From Sulfurimonas paralvinellae (GTDB lineage Bacteria > Campylobacterota > Campylobacteria > Campylobacterales > Sulfurimonadaceae): 64,000 nt of DNA. The position numbers and the translations under genes were made by a program. Positions 37,118 through 46,845 of this stretch are shown here, piece by piece (within the stretch, counting starts at the first letter, position 1; every line of letters begins with the position of its first letter). A model generated the notes under the pieces. That model was given only the letters and a program-made list of their open reading frames with translations, was not told where the DNA came from and did not search any database. Location of the stretch: contig NZ_CP041406.1 in assembly GCF_014905135.1 (NCBI RefSeq), positions 868,001 through 932,000 on the forward strand, given 5' to 3'.

Positions 37118-38600
37118 CTTCTGCCTCCAGATAGTCACCCCAGTCAACACCTCTTAGTTTAAGGGACTCTTTATCCTTTTCATTCAGGTATGATTTTGAT
37201 GTATGAATCTGCCATCCTCCACCGAGTGCTTTATAAAGAGCTATTGCTTCAAGAGCGATATTACCTTCAATGATGGCATAGGAGTCTTCTGTTTTGGTTA
37301 AATTCTCTACTGTTGAGAGGAGTCTTTGGTACGTTACAAGTCCATTTTCATACTGGGTAGCTGAGAGTTCATAAGCTCTTTTTGTTGCCTCAATAGTCTT
37401 GGCATTAAGTTGGAGTTGCTCTTTTGTAAGTTTGTAGCCGTTGAGTGCATTGGAAACCTCTTGAATGGCTCGAAATACTTTTTTATTATAGTTTAGCAGG
37501 CTTTCTTGAAATTTTGCATCTTGAATGCGTACCTGATTTTTGATACGGTCATACTGTAAAATATTCCAGCTAAAAGAGGGACCGGCACTTATACCGATGG
37601 CATCACCGGCAGATACCCAGTTATTACCTGCATTGTTTGTGTTGTAACCGATAGTTCCAAAAAGAGAAAAATGAGGATAGAGCTCTGCTTCGCTGGAGCC
37701 AATTCTGGCGTTTTGTGCTTTTGCTTGTAACTCTGCAACCTGTAAATCCGGTCGGCGTTGTATTAAAGATGCATCTACTTTAAAGGTGTTATCGATATTT
37801 ATTTCTGGAATGCTGCCTTCCTTGTTTTTTTTGAGAATGGCATCTACATCCTGCGGCAATATGCCAAGCAAAACAGCAATGGCATTGCGGGATTTTATTT
37901 TTGCAAGTTCAAGACTTGGTAAAAGTGAACGGGTAGTGTAGAGTTGTGTTTTTGACTGCTGCATGTCAAGTTCAGATACATTCCCTGCATTAAACTGTAC
38001 TTCTGTCATTTTTGTAACGCGTTCTTGCAACTCTATATTGCGCTTTGCAAAGTTTATTCGCTCAGATGCTGTTGTGTAGTTTATGTAGTTACGTGCAACT
38101 TCTGCAATAAGCGAGACAAGAGTGTCATTATATGAAGCGACAGATGCATAGAGTGTTGCTTCACTTGACTCTATGTTTCTGGCATATTTTCCCCAGATAT
38201 CCATCTCCCAGGCAAGATCGAAGTTTACTCCTGCCGTTTGAAAGCTGTTGCCCGCATTTCTGACTCCGGCAAGTGAGCCTGAAAGTGTCTGTACCTGTGG
38301 ATATGTCAAACCCTGTGAAATACCAAGTGCTGCACGGGCCTGCAGTATGCGAAGTCCGGCTGAACGAAGATCAAGGTTCTGTTCATACATTTTTGAGACA
38401 AGGGTGTTGAGTGTGTCATCATGGAAAAGTTCCCACCATTTTTCAAGATTTGCATCTTTTTTGGTTTTATTGGCATCCCAGTCTGTTGGAAATTTTTGAG
38501 GCTCTGTGCCTTTGAAATCAGGTCCGAGAACGGAACAACCGCTTAACAGCAAAGAGATTATAAATATTGTAAATATAAGAGAAGTTTTGATTGCTTTCAT
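37110..38600 (-). CDS. NodT/OprM-type outer membrane efflux lipoprotein
   Basis: 496 residues. The signal ends in the lipobox LLLSGC followed by SVLGPDFKG, the usual OprM start. Two OEP repeats follow; ALGISQGLTYPQVQTLSG and QVAELQAKAQNARIGSSEAELYP are family signatures. It differs from the TolC-like protein at 29839 in being lipid-anchored, so each efflux system has its own duct. It starts one base after the FUSC gene. Confidence 0.85.
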   Translation of the reverse strand: MKAIKTSLIFTIFIISLLLSGCSVLGPDFKGTEPQKFPTDWDANKTKKDANLEKWWELFHDDTLNTLVSKMYEQNLDLRSAGLRILQARAALGISQGLTYPQVQTLSGSLAGVRNAGNSFQTAGVNFDLAWEMDIWGKYARNIESSEATLYASVASYNDTLVSLIAEVARNYINYTTASERINFAKRNIELQERVTKMTEVQFNAGNVSELDMQQSKTQLYTTRSLLPSLELAKIKSRNAIAVLLGILPQDVDAILKKNKEGSIPEINIDNTFKVDASLIQRRPDLQVAELQAKAQNARIGSSEAELYPHFSLFGTIGYNTNNAGNNWVSAGDAIGISAGPSFSWNILQYDRIKNQVRIQDAKFQESLLNYNKKVFRAIQEVSNALNGYKLTKEQLQLNAKTIEATKRAYELSATQYENGLVTYQRLLSTVENLTKTEDSYAIIEGNIALEAIALYKALGGGWQIHTSKSYLNEKDKESLKLRGVDWGDYLEAEDE

Positions 38601-38601
38601 A

Positions 38602-39891
38602 TTAAAACTTTGCCATTTTTAGATTGTTCCAGTCTATTGTATTCATGCTATTATAGCAGTTTTGTAAAGTTGTTTCCTGCTTTATATATGCCATACAGTT
38701 TTGTGCAAATGCCAGTAAAGATTCCGATGAGTTTTTATGAAAATAAGAAGTGTCTATTTTTTTGTGCCATATCTGCATTTTTTGTACTGTTTGTTTAAGT
38801 TGTGTTGCATGGTGCTGCTCTCTGAGACGGTCAAGGAAGTTTTTGTTTTCTTTTTTTTGTATCTCCTGCAGTGCTTGTGTGTGTTTTACAAAACGCTCTT
38901 TCATAAGTCCAAAAAGATGCTCAGGGCGTGCTGAAAAAGGAAAGTTGTGAAAGAACATCAATATAATCAGGAACATGTAAAAAATAAGCAGCGTTAAGAG
39001 AAAAGTATCAAAATTATAGTGCATCTCATTTGTAATATTCAGTACAAAAAGTCCTAAAAGAAAAAAGATACTTATTTGCGGTTTGATAAAATAAAAACCA
39101 ATAAAGCCGTACATAAAAACAAAAAGTGCTAATTCCCAGCCATAGATAAGATGCGGCAAAACGGCAACATACATAAGTGTTGAAAATGAAAAACCTGCCG
39201 TGAAGAGGATCATAAGAATAGTTGGCTTGAGGGGGCTGAACATTGTCAATAGGCCTATAAGCGTTGCCAACGTAACTACTAAAAATCCTGCAGGCGGATT
39301 GAAATATATCCAAAATGCAACACTAAACCAATAGACGCACATAAGCTGCAATGTCGCTTTGAAATATTCAGGATCTAGCCAAATAAACATTCTTCCTTTT
39401 GGTGCATCGTTGATTGTGCCTGGTTTTGCCTTGTTCGGCCACAAAAAAATACCAATGAATGTATAGATGAGAATACCGAAAATAGTCATATATGTTTTAT
39501 CTATTCCATATAAAAAAGCATTTTCGGGTCCGTTTACAAACATCATCATTATCGTCATGGCACTCAGCATAAAAACAGTACTGTCACCCTGATAGGTATA
39601 ATAAAGATAGATAAGGATCATTAAAACAATGGAGAGAGAGATGAGATAGAACATTCTCTCCTGAGGGAAGAGGGCAATCAGACCAAGACCGATAATGGAA
39701 CCTAAAACAGTTCCTAAAACACGAATAGCACCTTTTGTGACACTGTCACTGACGTTACCTGCACTTGCAATTAAAATGATGGTAATGACTGCTGTATTTG
39801 CCTGAGACCATCCCATGGCAAAAGGGATAATGTAGGCAAGTACAAGTGCAAGGGAAGTTTTAATTGCAAAATGGAGTTTCTGCATAGACAA
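38602..39891 (-). CDS. FUSC-family inner membrane exporter (AaeB-like)
   Basis: 429 residues with about ten membrane helices in two groups, and a C-terminal cytoplasmic helical region. This is shorter than AaeB (about 650) and resembles DUF2955/FUSC proteins linked to fusaric-acid and aromatic-acid export. GWSQANTAVITIILIAS and the conserved IYFNPPAGFLV segment support this. It lies between the AI-2E exporter gene and the duct gene. Confidence 0.75.
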   Translation of the reverse strand: MSMQKLHFAIKTSLALVLAYIIPFAMGWSQANTAVITIILIASAGNVSDSVTKGAIRVLGTVLGSIIGLGLIALFPQERMFYLISLSIVLMILIYLYYTYQGDSTVFMLSAMTIMMMFVNGPENAFLYGIDKTYMTIFGILIYTFIGIFLWPNKAKPGTINDAPKGRMFIWLDPEYFKATLQLMCVYWFSVAFWIYFNPPAGFLVVTLATLIGLLTMFSPLKPTILMILFTAGFSFSTLMYVAVLPHLIYGWELALFVFMYGFIGFYFIKPQISIFFLLGLFVLNITNEMHYNFDTFLLTLLIFYMFLIILMFFHNFPFSARPEHLFGLMKERFVKHTQALQEIQKKENKNFLDRLREQHHATQLKQTVQKMQIWHKKIDTSYFHKNSSESLLAFAQNCMAYIKQETTLQNCYNSMNTIDWNNLKMAKF

Positions 39892-39893
39892 AC

Positions 39894-40970
39894 TTAGGCC
39901 TTAACCGGTTCCATATCTTCTTCAAGCCAGACCATGAAAAGTTTATAGGCAAGGGCCAAGCCTACTGCTCCTATGAAAAGTCCTAAAATACCTGAAAGAA
40001 TCATGCCGCCGATGGCACCAAGTAAGATAACAAGCATTGGTATGTCTATACCACGACCTAAAAACATAGGTTTTAAAAATCCGTCACTTATGGCGACTAT
40101 GAACATATAAACAGCAAATATTGTTGCAGAAGTTCCCTCAGCATAAGAAAATACATAGATAATTATCGGGATAGTGATAAGATTGACAGGAATCTGGATG
40201 ATAGCAACAAATAAAATGACAAATGCCCAGACCCATGCAAAAGGAACATCCATTGCCAACATCCCTGCAAATGAGAGAACCGCCTGTATGAGGGCTATAC
40301 CAATGACACCCTGGACAACACTGCGGATTGTAAGTGCAGATAGTTCTGCCCACTCGACACCTCTTTCACCTGCAAGCCGGCGTGAAATTGTATGATAACT
40401 TTTAATGCCGGATTCACTTTTTGCTAAAAAAATCGCTGCAATGATAAGTGAAGCGACAAACTGTAAAATACTTCCAAGTGTACCTGTAACTATTGATGCT
40501 ACTTTCGCACCATACTCCTTAAGCACCGGCTCGGCATGTTTGAGTGTACTTTTTAGATTTGTGGCCGCTTCACTCCATAACGAGTATGTTTTTTCTCCAA
40601 TTAGCGGCCATTCTTTGACATTTTCAGTAGGGGCAGGAATAACAACAGTACCATTTTTTAGATCATGTGCTAGTTCTGTAGAAGAGTGAATGACAGAATC
40701 AGAAAGCATATAGGTTGGAACAAGCAGTGCAGTGACCATTAGAACTGTAAAGATAGACACAATCCAGGTACGGCTTAGTTTGAGTTTTTTATCTAGTTTT
40801 GTTATAAGCGGGGAGAGAGCAACAGCAATGATAATGCCCCATAAAATAAGAACCAAGAAAGGTTTTATGACTTCAAATGCATAAAACAGGAGCATGCCTA
40901 CAAGCACAGCTTTAATGAGTATTTCAAGAGCCAAGCCAGTTATCTCTTCTTTGTTTGACGTATTTATCAT
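39894..40970 (-). CDS. AI-2E family transporter (PerM-like)
   Basis: 358 residues with about seven to eight membrane helices and the family signature FLGRGIDIPMLVILLGAIGGM near the C-terminus. The family includes TqsA (AI-2 export) and others with Na/H antiport or unknown function, so the name does not fix a substrate. It heads the second efflux operon, two bases before the FUSC gene. A -10 box is at 41002-41007. Confidence 0.8.
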   Translation of the reverse strand: MINTSNKEEITGLALEILIKAVLVGMLLFYAFEVIKPFLVLILWGIIIAVALSPLITKLDKKLKLSRTWIVSIFTVLMVTALLVPTYMLSDSVIHSSTELAHDLKNGTVVIPAPTENVKEWPLIGEKTYSLWSEAATNLKSTLKHAEPVLKEYGAKVASIVTGTLGSILQFVASLIIAAIFLAKSESGIKSYHTISRRLAGERGVEWAELSALTIRSVVQGVIGIALIQAVLSFAGMLAMDVPFAWVWAFVILFVAIIQIPVNLITIPIIIYVFSYAEGTSATIFAVYMFIVAISDGFLKPMFLGRGIDIPMLVILLGAIGGMILSGILGLFIGAVGLALAYKLFMVWLEEDMEPVKA

Positions 40971-41001
40971 TCTTTTTAACCATGTATTGAATTTAAGAAG
41001 G

Positions 41002-41007
41002 ATTATA
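41002..41007 (-). promoter_or_regulatory. -10 box for the second efflux operon
   Basis: TATAAT on the minus strand, 31 bases before the AI-2E exporter ATG. No -35 box is clear. Confidence 0.35.
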
Positions 41008-41047
41008 CAATTAAATTAAATAATATTACTTAAAATTATTTTTTTAT

Positions 41048-41977
41048 TCAATATCTGGCTAAATTATAAAAAACATTGTAGCGAATGAGTGTTGTCTCTT
41101 TTGGTCGTGGATATCTGCTGTAAGCGTATTCAATCGTCTCTTTTGTCGTATCGTCCAAAATATAGTAACCGCTTTTGGAAAGGAATTTGAAATCTGTCAT
41201 ATCACCGTTTGGATGGAGTTTGAATTCAATGATATTGTGTCTGTTTACATTGAGATCCCGTGGAATATTGACACGTGCGACACGGATGAGGACCTGTTGT
41301 GTTATACGGCGCATAATCTCCTGATTATCAAGAATATATTGCTGTTGGCCGGGAGTTAATTTTCCAAACTCTTCACCATAAAGTTCTTTGATATCTTGAG
41401 AGATACTGCTACTGTTCGTATGTGTTTTTTTCTTCGTTTTTGTCTCTTTGTCCGCTACATCTTCATAGAGCCATGCAAGTGCTTTTTCTTTTTTAGGCTT
41501 TTTCTTTAACTCTTTTGTGGTGTTTGTCTCTTTTTTTGCTGCAAGAAGGGGTATGTACGGTTTTTTCGGCGGAAGCGGCTCAATTTTTGGTTTTGGCGGT
41601 GTTTTTTTTGCCGCTTTTTTGGGTTTATTGAGTTTCGGTTTTTTTACAGGCTTTTTAGGCTCGTATTTTATTGGTTTTGTAGGTTTGACGATTTTTTTGA
41701 GCTGTGAGCCTTTTGGCATCGGTGGAGCGATTTTCGGCTGAGGAATTTTTTTCTTGGTAAGTCCCGATTTTTTGTGCTTTACAGGCATCTCTTTGAGAGA
41801 GATTTTTATCTTTTTCTCCTGATGTTCTAGCTGTTTGTTGATGTCCGTTGCTGCATAATGAAAAAGAATCCATAAGAGTAAAAAGAGCAGTAGGTGGATA
41901 AGCACAGCGACAAAAAGAGCAAAGGTAGATCTATTCAAAAAAAGTCCATAGTATACAAAGTCAGTAATAATTTTCAA
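41048..41977 (-). CDS. TonB-like energy transducer
   Basis: 309 residues from a TTG at 41977, or 296 from a TTG at 41938 that has GGA six bases upstream. A membrane helix (about 18-40) is followed by a long Lys/Pro-rich stretch (to about 170), a linker, and a C-terminal TonB-like domain ending RYPRPKETTLIRYNVFYNL. TonB passes energy from ExbBD to outer-membrane receptors; neither exbBD nor a receptor is adjacent. The -10 box at 41979-41984 favours the later start, since the first TTG would be too close. A TolA-like role is an alternative. Confidence 0.65.
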   Translation of the reverse strand: MKIITDFVYYGLFLNRSTFALFVAVLIHLLLFLLLWILFHYAATDINKQLEHQEKKIKISLKEMPVKHKKSGLTKKKIPQPKIAPPMPKGSQLKKIVKPTKPIKYEPKKPVKKPKLNKPKKAAKKTPPKPKIEPLPPKKPYIPLLAAKKETNTTKELKKKPKKEKALAWLYEDVADKETKTKKKTHTNSSSISQDIKELYGEEFGKLTPGQQQYILDNQEIMRRITQQVLIRVARVNIPRDLNVNRHNIIEFKLHPNGDMTDFKFLSKSGYYILDDTTKETIEYAYSRYPRPKETTLIRYNVFYNLARY

Positions 41978-41978
41978 G

Positions 41979-41984
41979 ATTATA
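41979..41984 (-). promoter_or_regulatory. -10 box for the TonB-like gene
   Basis: TATAAT on the minus strand, 40 bases before the TTG at 41938 and two bases before the TTG at 41977. It decides in favour of the later start. Confidence 0.35.
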
Positions 41985-42010
41985 TCAAATCAATATTAAT
42001 ACTACTTGGA

Positions 42011-42016
42011 TATAAT
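42011..42016 (+). promoter_or_regulatory. -10 box for hemL
   Basis: TATAAT, 29 bases before the hemL ATG; the ribosome site AAGGTGA lies between. It is 26 bases from the divergent -10 box of the TonB-like gene. Confidence 0.4.
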
Positions 42017-42045
42017 AAGAAAAATATTATATAGCAAGGTGACAT

Positions 42046-43338
42046 ATGAATAGAGAAGCATCACAAAAAGCATTTGAAGAAGCACAAGAATTGATTCCGG
42101 GGGGTGTTGACTCTCCTGTGCGTGCATTTAAAAGTGTGGGCGGTACACCGATCTTTATTACAGAAGGCGAAGGTGGATACCTTAAAGATATTGATGGAAA
42201 TAAGTATGTCGATTACGTGCAGTCTTGGGGACCGTTGCTTTTTGGACATCGCGATGAGACGATCGAGGCTGCAGTTATCGATGCGGTCAAACATGGACTG
42301 AGTTTTGGTGCACCGACACTTGCTGAGAGTGAGCTTGCAAAGCTTGTTATCGACTTTTTTGATTCAGTGGAAAAAGTACGTTTCGTAAGCAGTGGAACGG
42401 AAGCTGTTATGAGTGCCATTCGTCTGGCACGTGGTTTTATAGGTCGTGATGATATTGTAAAATTTACAGGCTGTTACCATGGACACTCCGATGCACTCTT
42501 GGTTGAAGCAGGAAGCGGCGCGGCGACTTTTGGTAACCCATCAAGCCCAGGTGTTCCGGCTGATTTTACAAAGCATACACTTTTAGCGGAGTACAACAAT
42601 ATAGAGAGTGTCAAAAAATGTTTTGCGGATTCAGACAATATTGCCTGTATTATCATTGAGCCTATTGCAGGAAATATGGGCCTTGTTCCGGCCGATAAAG
42701 AGTTCTTGCATGAGTTGCGTGAGCTTTGTGACGCAAACGGTGCACTTTTGATTTTTGATGAAGTGATGAGCGGCTTTCGCGGAAGTCTACGTGGAGCAGA
42801 GAGTATCACCGGTGTCACACCTGATCTTGTGACACTCGGAAAGGTCATTGGCGGCGGTATGCCGGTAGGTGCTTTTGGCGGTCGTAGAGAGATCATGGAT
42901 AAACTCTCTCCTGAAGGACCTGTCTATCAGGCAGGAACACTCAGTGGTAATCCTGTAGCTATGGCGGCAGGTCACGCAGCACTTACAAAACTCAAACAAA
43001 ATGGCCGACTCATTGATGTTCTCAACAGTCGTGCGGTAAGACTTGTAGAGGGTATGCAGGATGCGGCACGTGAAGAGGGAATTGCTATGCAGGTTGATAC
43101 ACGCGGTAGTATGTTCGGTTTCTTTTTCAGTGATAAAGTTGTGAAAAACTTCAGTGATGCAGCAGCATCCGATGCGGATATCTTTGCACAATTTCATGCC
43201 GGTATGCTTGATGAAGGTTTCTATTTTGCTTGTTCTCTCTATGAGACAGGTTTCATCTCTACAGCTACAACAGATATGATGATAGAAGATACGATCGAAG
43301 CAAGTAAGCGAGTCTTTAAGGCAATTAAAAATGCCTAA
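42046..43338 (+). CDS. hemL: Glutamate-1-semialdehyde 2,1-aminomutase
   Basis: 430 residues, class III aminotransferase fold. HemL makes 5-aminolevulinate in the C5 haem route. Motifs: [13 protein letters not shown]-type N-terminus ([18 protein letters not shown]), [31 protein letters not shown] and the PLP lysine in [17 protein letters not shown]. Full length. It overlaps the next gene by eight bases. Confidence 0.94.
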   Translation: MNREASQKAFEEAQELIPGGVDSPVRAFKSVGGTPIFITEGEGGYLKDIDGNKYVDYVQSWGPLLFGHRDETIEAAVIDAVKHGLSFGAPTLAESELAKLVIDFFDSVEKVRFVSSGTEAVMSAIRLARGFIGRDDIVKFTGCYHGHSDALLVEAGSGAATFGNPSSPGVPADFTKHTLLAEYNNIESVKKCFADSDNIACIIIEPIAGNMGLVPADKEFLHELRELCDANGALLIFDEVMSGFRGSLRGAESITGVTPDLVTLGKVIGGGMPVGAFGGRREIMDKLSPEGPVYQAGTLSGNPVAMAAGHAALTKLKQNGRLIDVLNSRAVRLVEGMQDAAREEGIAMQVDTRGSMFGFFFSDKVVKNFSDAAASDADIFAQFHAGMLDEGFYFACSLYETGFISTATTDMMIEDTIEASKRVFKAIKNA

Positions 43339-43666
43339 GGATGAGCAGCAAGAAGAACGCAAACCGCGTGTTAAGCCAATAATAGAAGCAGCGGACAGCC
43401 TCTCACTTGGTATATCTATGGTTGTCGCTGTCATTATTGGTGTTGGTCTTGGCTGGCTGCTTAAAAATCTTACAGGTGCTGCCTGGACATTTTGGATAGG
43501 TGTTATCATAGGAATCGCGGCTGCTATTTTAAATGTTTACAAAGCCTACTCAAAACAGTACAAAGAATTTGAAGAACTTTCAAAAGAGCCGCGTTATGCT
43601 ATCAAAAAAAAGATAGACGATGATGAGTATGATGAAGATGAGGATTATGGTGAAAAAAGCTATTAG
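43331..43666 (+). CDS. AtpZ/AtpI-family small membrane protein
   Basis: 111 residues with two membrane helices (about 28-46 and 53-69) joined by a short loop, and a long acidic tail ([13 protein letters not shown]). The pattern [18 protein letters not shown] matches AtpZ/AtpI proteins, which help assemble the ATP synthase ring or carry Mg/Ca. No atp genes are near, which is common in Campylobacterota. It overlaps hemL and the next gene. Confidence 0.7.
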   Translation: MPKDEQQEERKPRVKPIIEAADSLSLGISMVVAVIIGVGLGWLLKNLTGAAWTFWIGVIIGIAAAILNVYKAYSKQYKEFEELSKEPRYAIKKKIDDDEYDEDEDYGEKSY

Positions 43667-44156
43667 TATCTTTGTCATAGTTCAGCTTTTTATATTTGCT
43701 ACCTACTTTATATCTTCAAAAGCTTTTGCAAATGTTGAAACGGCATTTATGAGTGCTTTTTTGATTATTATCGGAGCGTCTTATGCTTACAAGCGTATGG
43801 TCAAGGCAAAAGTAGCATCGGGTGAATATGTCGAAGATAGAGATCTTTTAGACAAAATAGAAGACCCGCATGAACTCTATGATGGCAAAGAGATTAATGA
43901 TGCGCCACCTGAAGAGTTAAATTTAAAAGAGATAGTCAAAGAAGAAAAGGCAAAAGTGAAAGTGCTTGATGTGAAAAATGTGAAACATGGCATAAAAGGG
44001 AGCGTTTCGCTTTTTAGACTTGTACCGTATCTCTTTTTGATCTTGGGCTTTATTGCTCTGAAAAACAATGCTCTTTTAGATCTGTGGTATTATCTGCCAT
44101 CTCTTTTTGCAGGTATAATCACAGGGTCTTTTGTTTCTAAGGAAGTTATGGCTTAA
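43647..44156 (+). CDS. Hypothetical membrane protein
   Basis: 169 residues from the ATG at 43647, chosen because GAGG precedes it by a few bases; the frame is open from 43620. About four membrane helices: two near the N-terminus and two near the C-terminus, with a charged central segment of about 70 residues. It overlaps the AtpZ/AtpI-like gene by 20 bases, so they are translated together. No family recognised. Confidence 0.6.
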   Translation: MVKKAISIFVIVQLFIFATYFISSKAFANVETAFMSAFLIIIGASYAYKRMVKAKVASGEYVEDRDLLDKIEDPHELYDGKEINDAPPEELNLKEIVKEEKAKVKVLDVKNVKHGIKGSVSLFRLVPYLFLILGFIALKNNALLDLWYYLPSLFAGIITGSFVSKEVMA

Positions 44157-44164
44157 GGGCACAC

Positions 44165-44851
44165 TTAAGAGGTTATCATCGGAAGATTTATGATGACTTC
44201 ATTTTCTGTAATTTCAAGAAAGAAGTTATTGTTTTTTGCGATAATCTCCAGTGTATCTTTCTTGCTCATATCAGCATGTTCACCTCTGACAGCTATGGAA
44301 AAGATACTGTACTTTTCATCTTCATATTTAATATGTTCACCAACTCTGAAAAAGACTTTTGTTACTATTGAATCATTCTCTTTGAAGTACTCATAGATTT
44401 TGTTCAGCAGTTTTATCAGCTTGTTTGAATCGATTATGACATCCGGAATGGTTGGGTCGAAATCTTTTTTAAAGAGAGTATCTGAGCTAATGGAATTTGT
44501 GGCGATACAGAGGTCTATAACGGTGAAGATATTTGTCAGTTCACCGTTTGGTTTTACGGTGTTTAATTTATATGTCGGGGATTGATAGAGTTTAATGCCT
44601 ATCTGATCTTCGTCTTCATAACCGACAGTAACTCCAAAAAATTTGTATCTGCCGTATTCAAGCTCTACAAAGGTTGTTTTAAAACCGAAATTGATACTTG
44701 CATATGTCTTTGCAAGTTCAAAGAGCTCGTTGGACGTTGCTGCTCCAAGGAGAAACTGTGCCTCTGCATTGAGTGAGAGAATCTTTCCTTTGGCATTGAA
44801 GAGTATGAAAGGATTATAGTCATACTCTATCCATTGCTGCTCGAACGTCAT
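44165..44851 (-). CDS. PAS-like soluble protein upstream-linked to rpoD
   Basis: 228 residues. The start WIEYDYNPFILFNAKGKILSLNAEAQFLLG is typical of a PAS domain (residues about 8-70). The rest includes a helical segment and an HATPase-like end (NNNFFLEITENEVIINLPM) but no kinase N, G1 or G2 boxes that I can identify. It may be a degenerate histidine kinase core. It begins ten bases after the rpoD stop, so it is probably read through from rpoD. Function unknown. Confidence 0.5.
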   Translation of the reverse strand: MTFEQQWIEYDYNPFILFNAKGKILSLNAEAQFLLGAATSNELFELAKTYASINFGFKTTFVELEYGRYKFFGVTVGYEDEDQIGIKLYQSPTYKLNTVKPNGELTNIFTVIDLCIATNSISSDTLFKKDFDPTIPDVIIDSNKLIKLLNKIYEYFKENDSIVTKVFFRVGEHIKYEDEKYSIFSIAVRGEHADMSKKDTLEIIAKNNNFFLEITENEVIINLPMITS

Positions 44852-44861
44852 TGCGCTCTCT

Positions 44862-46709
44862 TTACTCTTCTATATAGTTTTTCAGTCTACGGCCAACTTT
44901 AGGGTGTTTGAGCTTTTTAATCGCAGATGATTCGATCTGACGAACCCGCTCACGTGTAACGCTTAGTTCTTTTCCAATCTCTTCTAGCGTTCTGTCACTC
45001 TCATCATCCATGATTCCAAATCGAAGCTTGATAACGGCTTTTTCTCTTTCGTTAAGTTGCTCTAAAACCTGTTCTATCTGAATACGAAGATCATCTTTTA
45101 AAATTGCATCTGAAGGTGAAAGTGACTGCTTATCTTCAATGAAGTCACCAAAACGGCCGTCTTCTTCACTACCGATAGGCGCTTCAAGAGAGATAGGCTC
45201 TTTTGTGATTTTAATGACATTTTTAACTTTTTCGACAGAAAGACCGACCTCTTGAGCGATTGTATCAACATCCGGCTCTTTCCCATGTTCTTGAAGGTGT
45301 TTACGCATAATTTTATTGATGCGGTTGATCGTTTCTATCATATGGATAGGAATACGGATAGTTCTCGCTTGATCGGCTATAGCACGTGAGATAGCTTGAC
45401 GAATCCACCATGTAGCATAGGTTGAAAATTTGTAACCTTTTTGATATTCGAACTTGTCAACGGCTTTCATAAGGCCGATATTACCCTCTTGAATGAGGTC
45501 AAGGAATGGAAGCCCTCGATTTGTGTAGCGTTTTGCAATGGAAACGACAAGACGAAGATTTGATTTTGCCATTTTCGTTTTGGAAATCTCTGAGATATTT
45601 TTACCGCGCTTGATCTGCTCTAAAATATCTGCAAGTTTTTCCGGTTCCATATCAAAAGAGTTTTTTGACGCCTCTTTTGTCTGAACGAGCTTTTTTATCT
45701 CCATATATGTAGAGACCATTGTCGCTTCAGGTACCATGTTCGCGATATCTTCTTTTGTCAGATCCTGGATCTTCTCAACAAGTACTTTATGGTTTGCCTT
45801 GAGCGTGGCATTGAAAAGCGGCAGTTTATACTCAAGACGTTTAAGTTCCTTGTCGTAGCCTTCATCAGATTTCAGTGCCGTCTCCATTGCTTTTACAAGT
45901 TCATTGATAAGCTTTGAAGTCGGTCCTAGATCAAGAAGTTTTTCTTTCAGGACAGATTTTTTCCATGTAAGTATTAAATAGTAATGAACTATCTCTTCTG
46001 TGAGTTCTTCGCTGCCAAGATTTTCCGGTGCTTTGTCAAGCGTTTTCATCCAGTCTTTTTTAGCTTTTTCAAGCGCTTTGAAGCTTGTTGTTACCTTGTC
46101 GACTCTGCTTTTGTCTTTTGCAGAGAGTGTTTTACTCTCTTCATCATCCGAATCATCATTGCTGTCATCATCGTCTTTTTCATCTTCAAAAGATTTAAAA
46201 AGCTCTTTTACGCGTCTTTCCCGGTTGATAAGCGGCTCTTTATAATCGAGAATAAAATCAATAAGATAAGGAACAGAACAGATAGCATCGATGATGATGC
46301 CTTCACCGGCTTCTATCTTTTTAGAGATTTCGATCTCTTCTTCTTTTGTCAAAAGTGGAATCTGTCCCATCTCACGCAGGTACATACGCACCGGAGAATC
46401 TGAACGTGACCACTCGAGGAGTTCATGCTCTTTTAAGATGTCGAACTTGTCTGTTTCATTGTCTTCGAGCATCTTTCTTTGTGCATCACGGCGAGCTTCC
46501 GCTTCTTGGTCATTTAGTTTTTTTGCATGTTCACTTGCAGTATAAAGACATTTATTGTGTTTGTTTGCAAGTTTTAATATATTTTTTGCTTGTGCAGCGG
46601 TTGGCTGTTTTTCAAAAAGGTCAATGATTGATTCGTATGTGATACAATCTTTTGATTTGTGCTCTTGAAAAAAAGTCTCGAGGGCTTTGTTGAGTTCTTT
46701 TGCTGTCAT
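44862..46709 (-). CDS. rpoD: RNA polymerase sigma factor RpoD (sigma-70)
   Basis: 615 residues. Region 1.2 is at [21 protein letters not shown], region 2 at [29 protein letters not shown] and [17 protein letters not shown], and region 4 ends in the helix-turn-helix [19 protein letters not shown]. An acidic insert ([13 protein letters not shown]) lies in the non-conserved region. This is the housekeeping sigma factor. Upstream is the -10 box at 46754-46759. Confidence 0.95.
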   Translation of the reverse strand: MTAKELNKALETFFQEHKSKDCITYESIIDLFEKQPTAAQAKNILKLANKHNKCLYTASEHAKKLNDQEAEARRDAQRKMLEDNETDKFDILKEHELLEWSRSDSPVRMYLREMGQIPLLTKEEEIEISKKIEAGEGIIIDAICSVPYLIDFILDYKEPLINRERRVKELFKSFEDEKDDDDSNDDSDDEESKTLSAKDKSRVDKVTTSFKALEKAKKDWMKTLDKAPENLGSEELTEEIVHYYLILTWKKSVLKEKLLDLGPTSKLINELVKAMETALKSDEGYDKELKRLEYKLPLFNATLKANHKVLVEKIQDLTKEDIANMVPEATMVSTYMEIKKLVQTKEASKNSFDMEPEKLADILEQIKRGKNISEISKTKMAKSNLRLVVSIAKRYTNRGLPFLDLIQEGNIGLMKAVDKFEYQKGYKFSTYATWWIRQAISRAIADQARTIRIPIHMIETINRINKIMRKHLQEHGKEPDVDTIAQEVGLSVEKVKNVIKITKEPISLEAPIGSEEDGRFGDFIEDKQSLSPSDAILKDDLRIQIEQVLEQLNEREKAVIKLRFGIMDDESDRTLEEIGKELSVTRERVRQIESSAIKKLKHPKVGRRLKNYIEE

Positions 46710-46753
46710 ATCGGAGGTTGCTCCATTGCTAAGTTAAGGTTTTTAAAAGGTGG

Positions 46754-46759
46754 ATTATA
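46754..46759 (-). promoter_or_regulatory. -10 box for rpoD
   Basis: TATAAT on the minus strand, 44 bases before the rpoD ATG; GGAGCAACCTCCG lies in the leader just before the start. Confidence 0.35.
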
Positions 46760-46792
46760 CCGAAACTTTCTTAAAAGGGACTTGTTTTACAG

Positions 46793-46809
46793 TTGGAACA
46801 CCCTTTGCT
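46793..46809 (+). promoter_or_regulatory. Sigma-54 promoter for flgF-flgG
   Basis: TTGGAACACCCTTTGCT matches the sigma-54 pattern TTGGC-N8-TTGC: the GG at -24 and GC at -12 are exactly ten bases apart. It lies 36 bases before the flgF ATG. In Helicobacter and Campylobacter the rod and hook genes are RpoN/FlgR-dependent, which agrees. Confidence 0.7.
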
Positions 46810-46845
46810 TAAATCTTGAAAAATAATGCAAAACAGGGGTACTGA

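Noticed and set aside
42787-43509. 240-residue open frame antisense to hemL
   Set aside because: hemL is fully conserved on the other strand; the antisense product is Cys/His/Thr-rich with no domain, a shadow.
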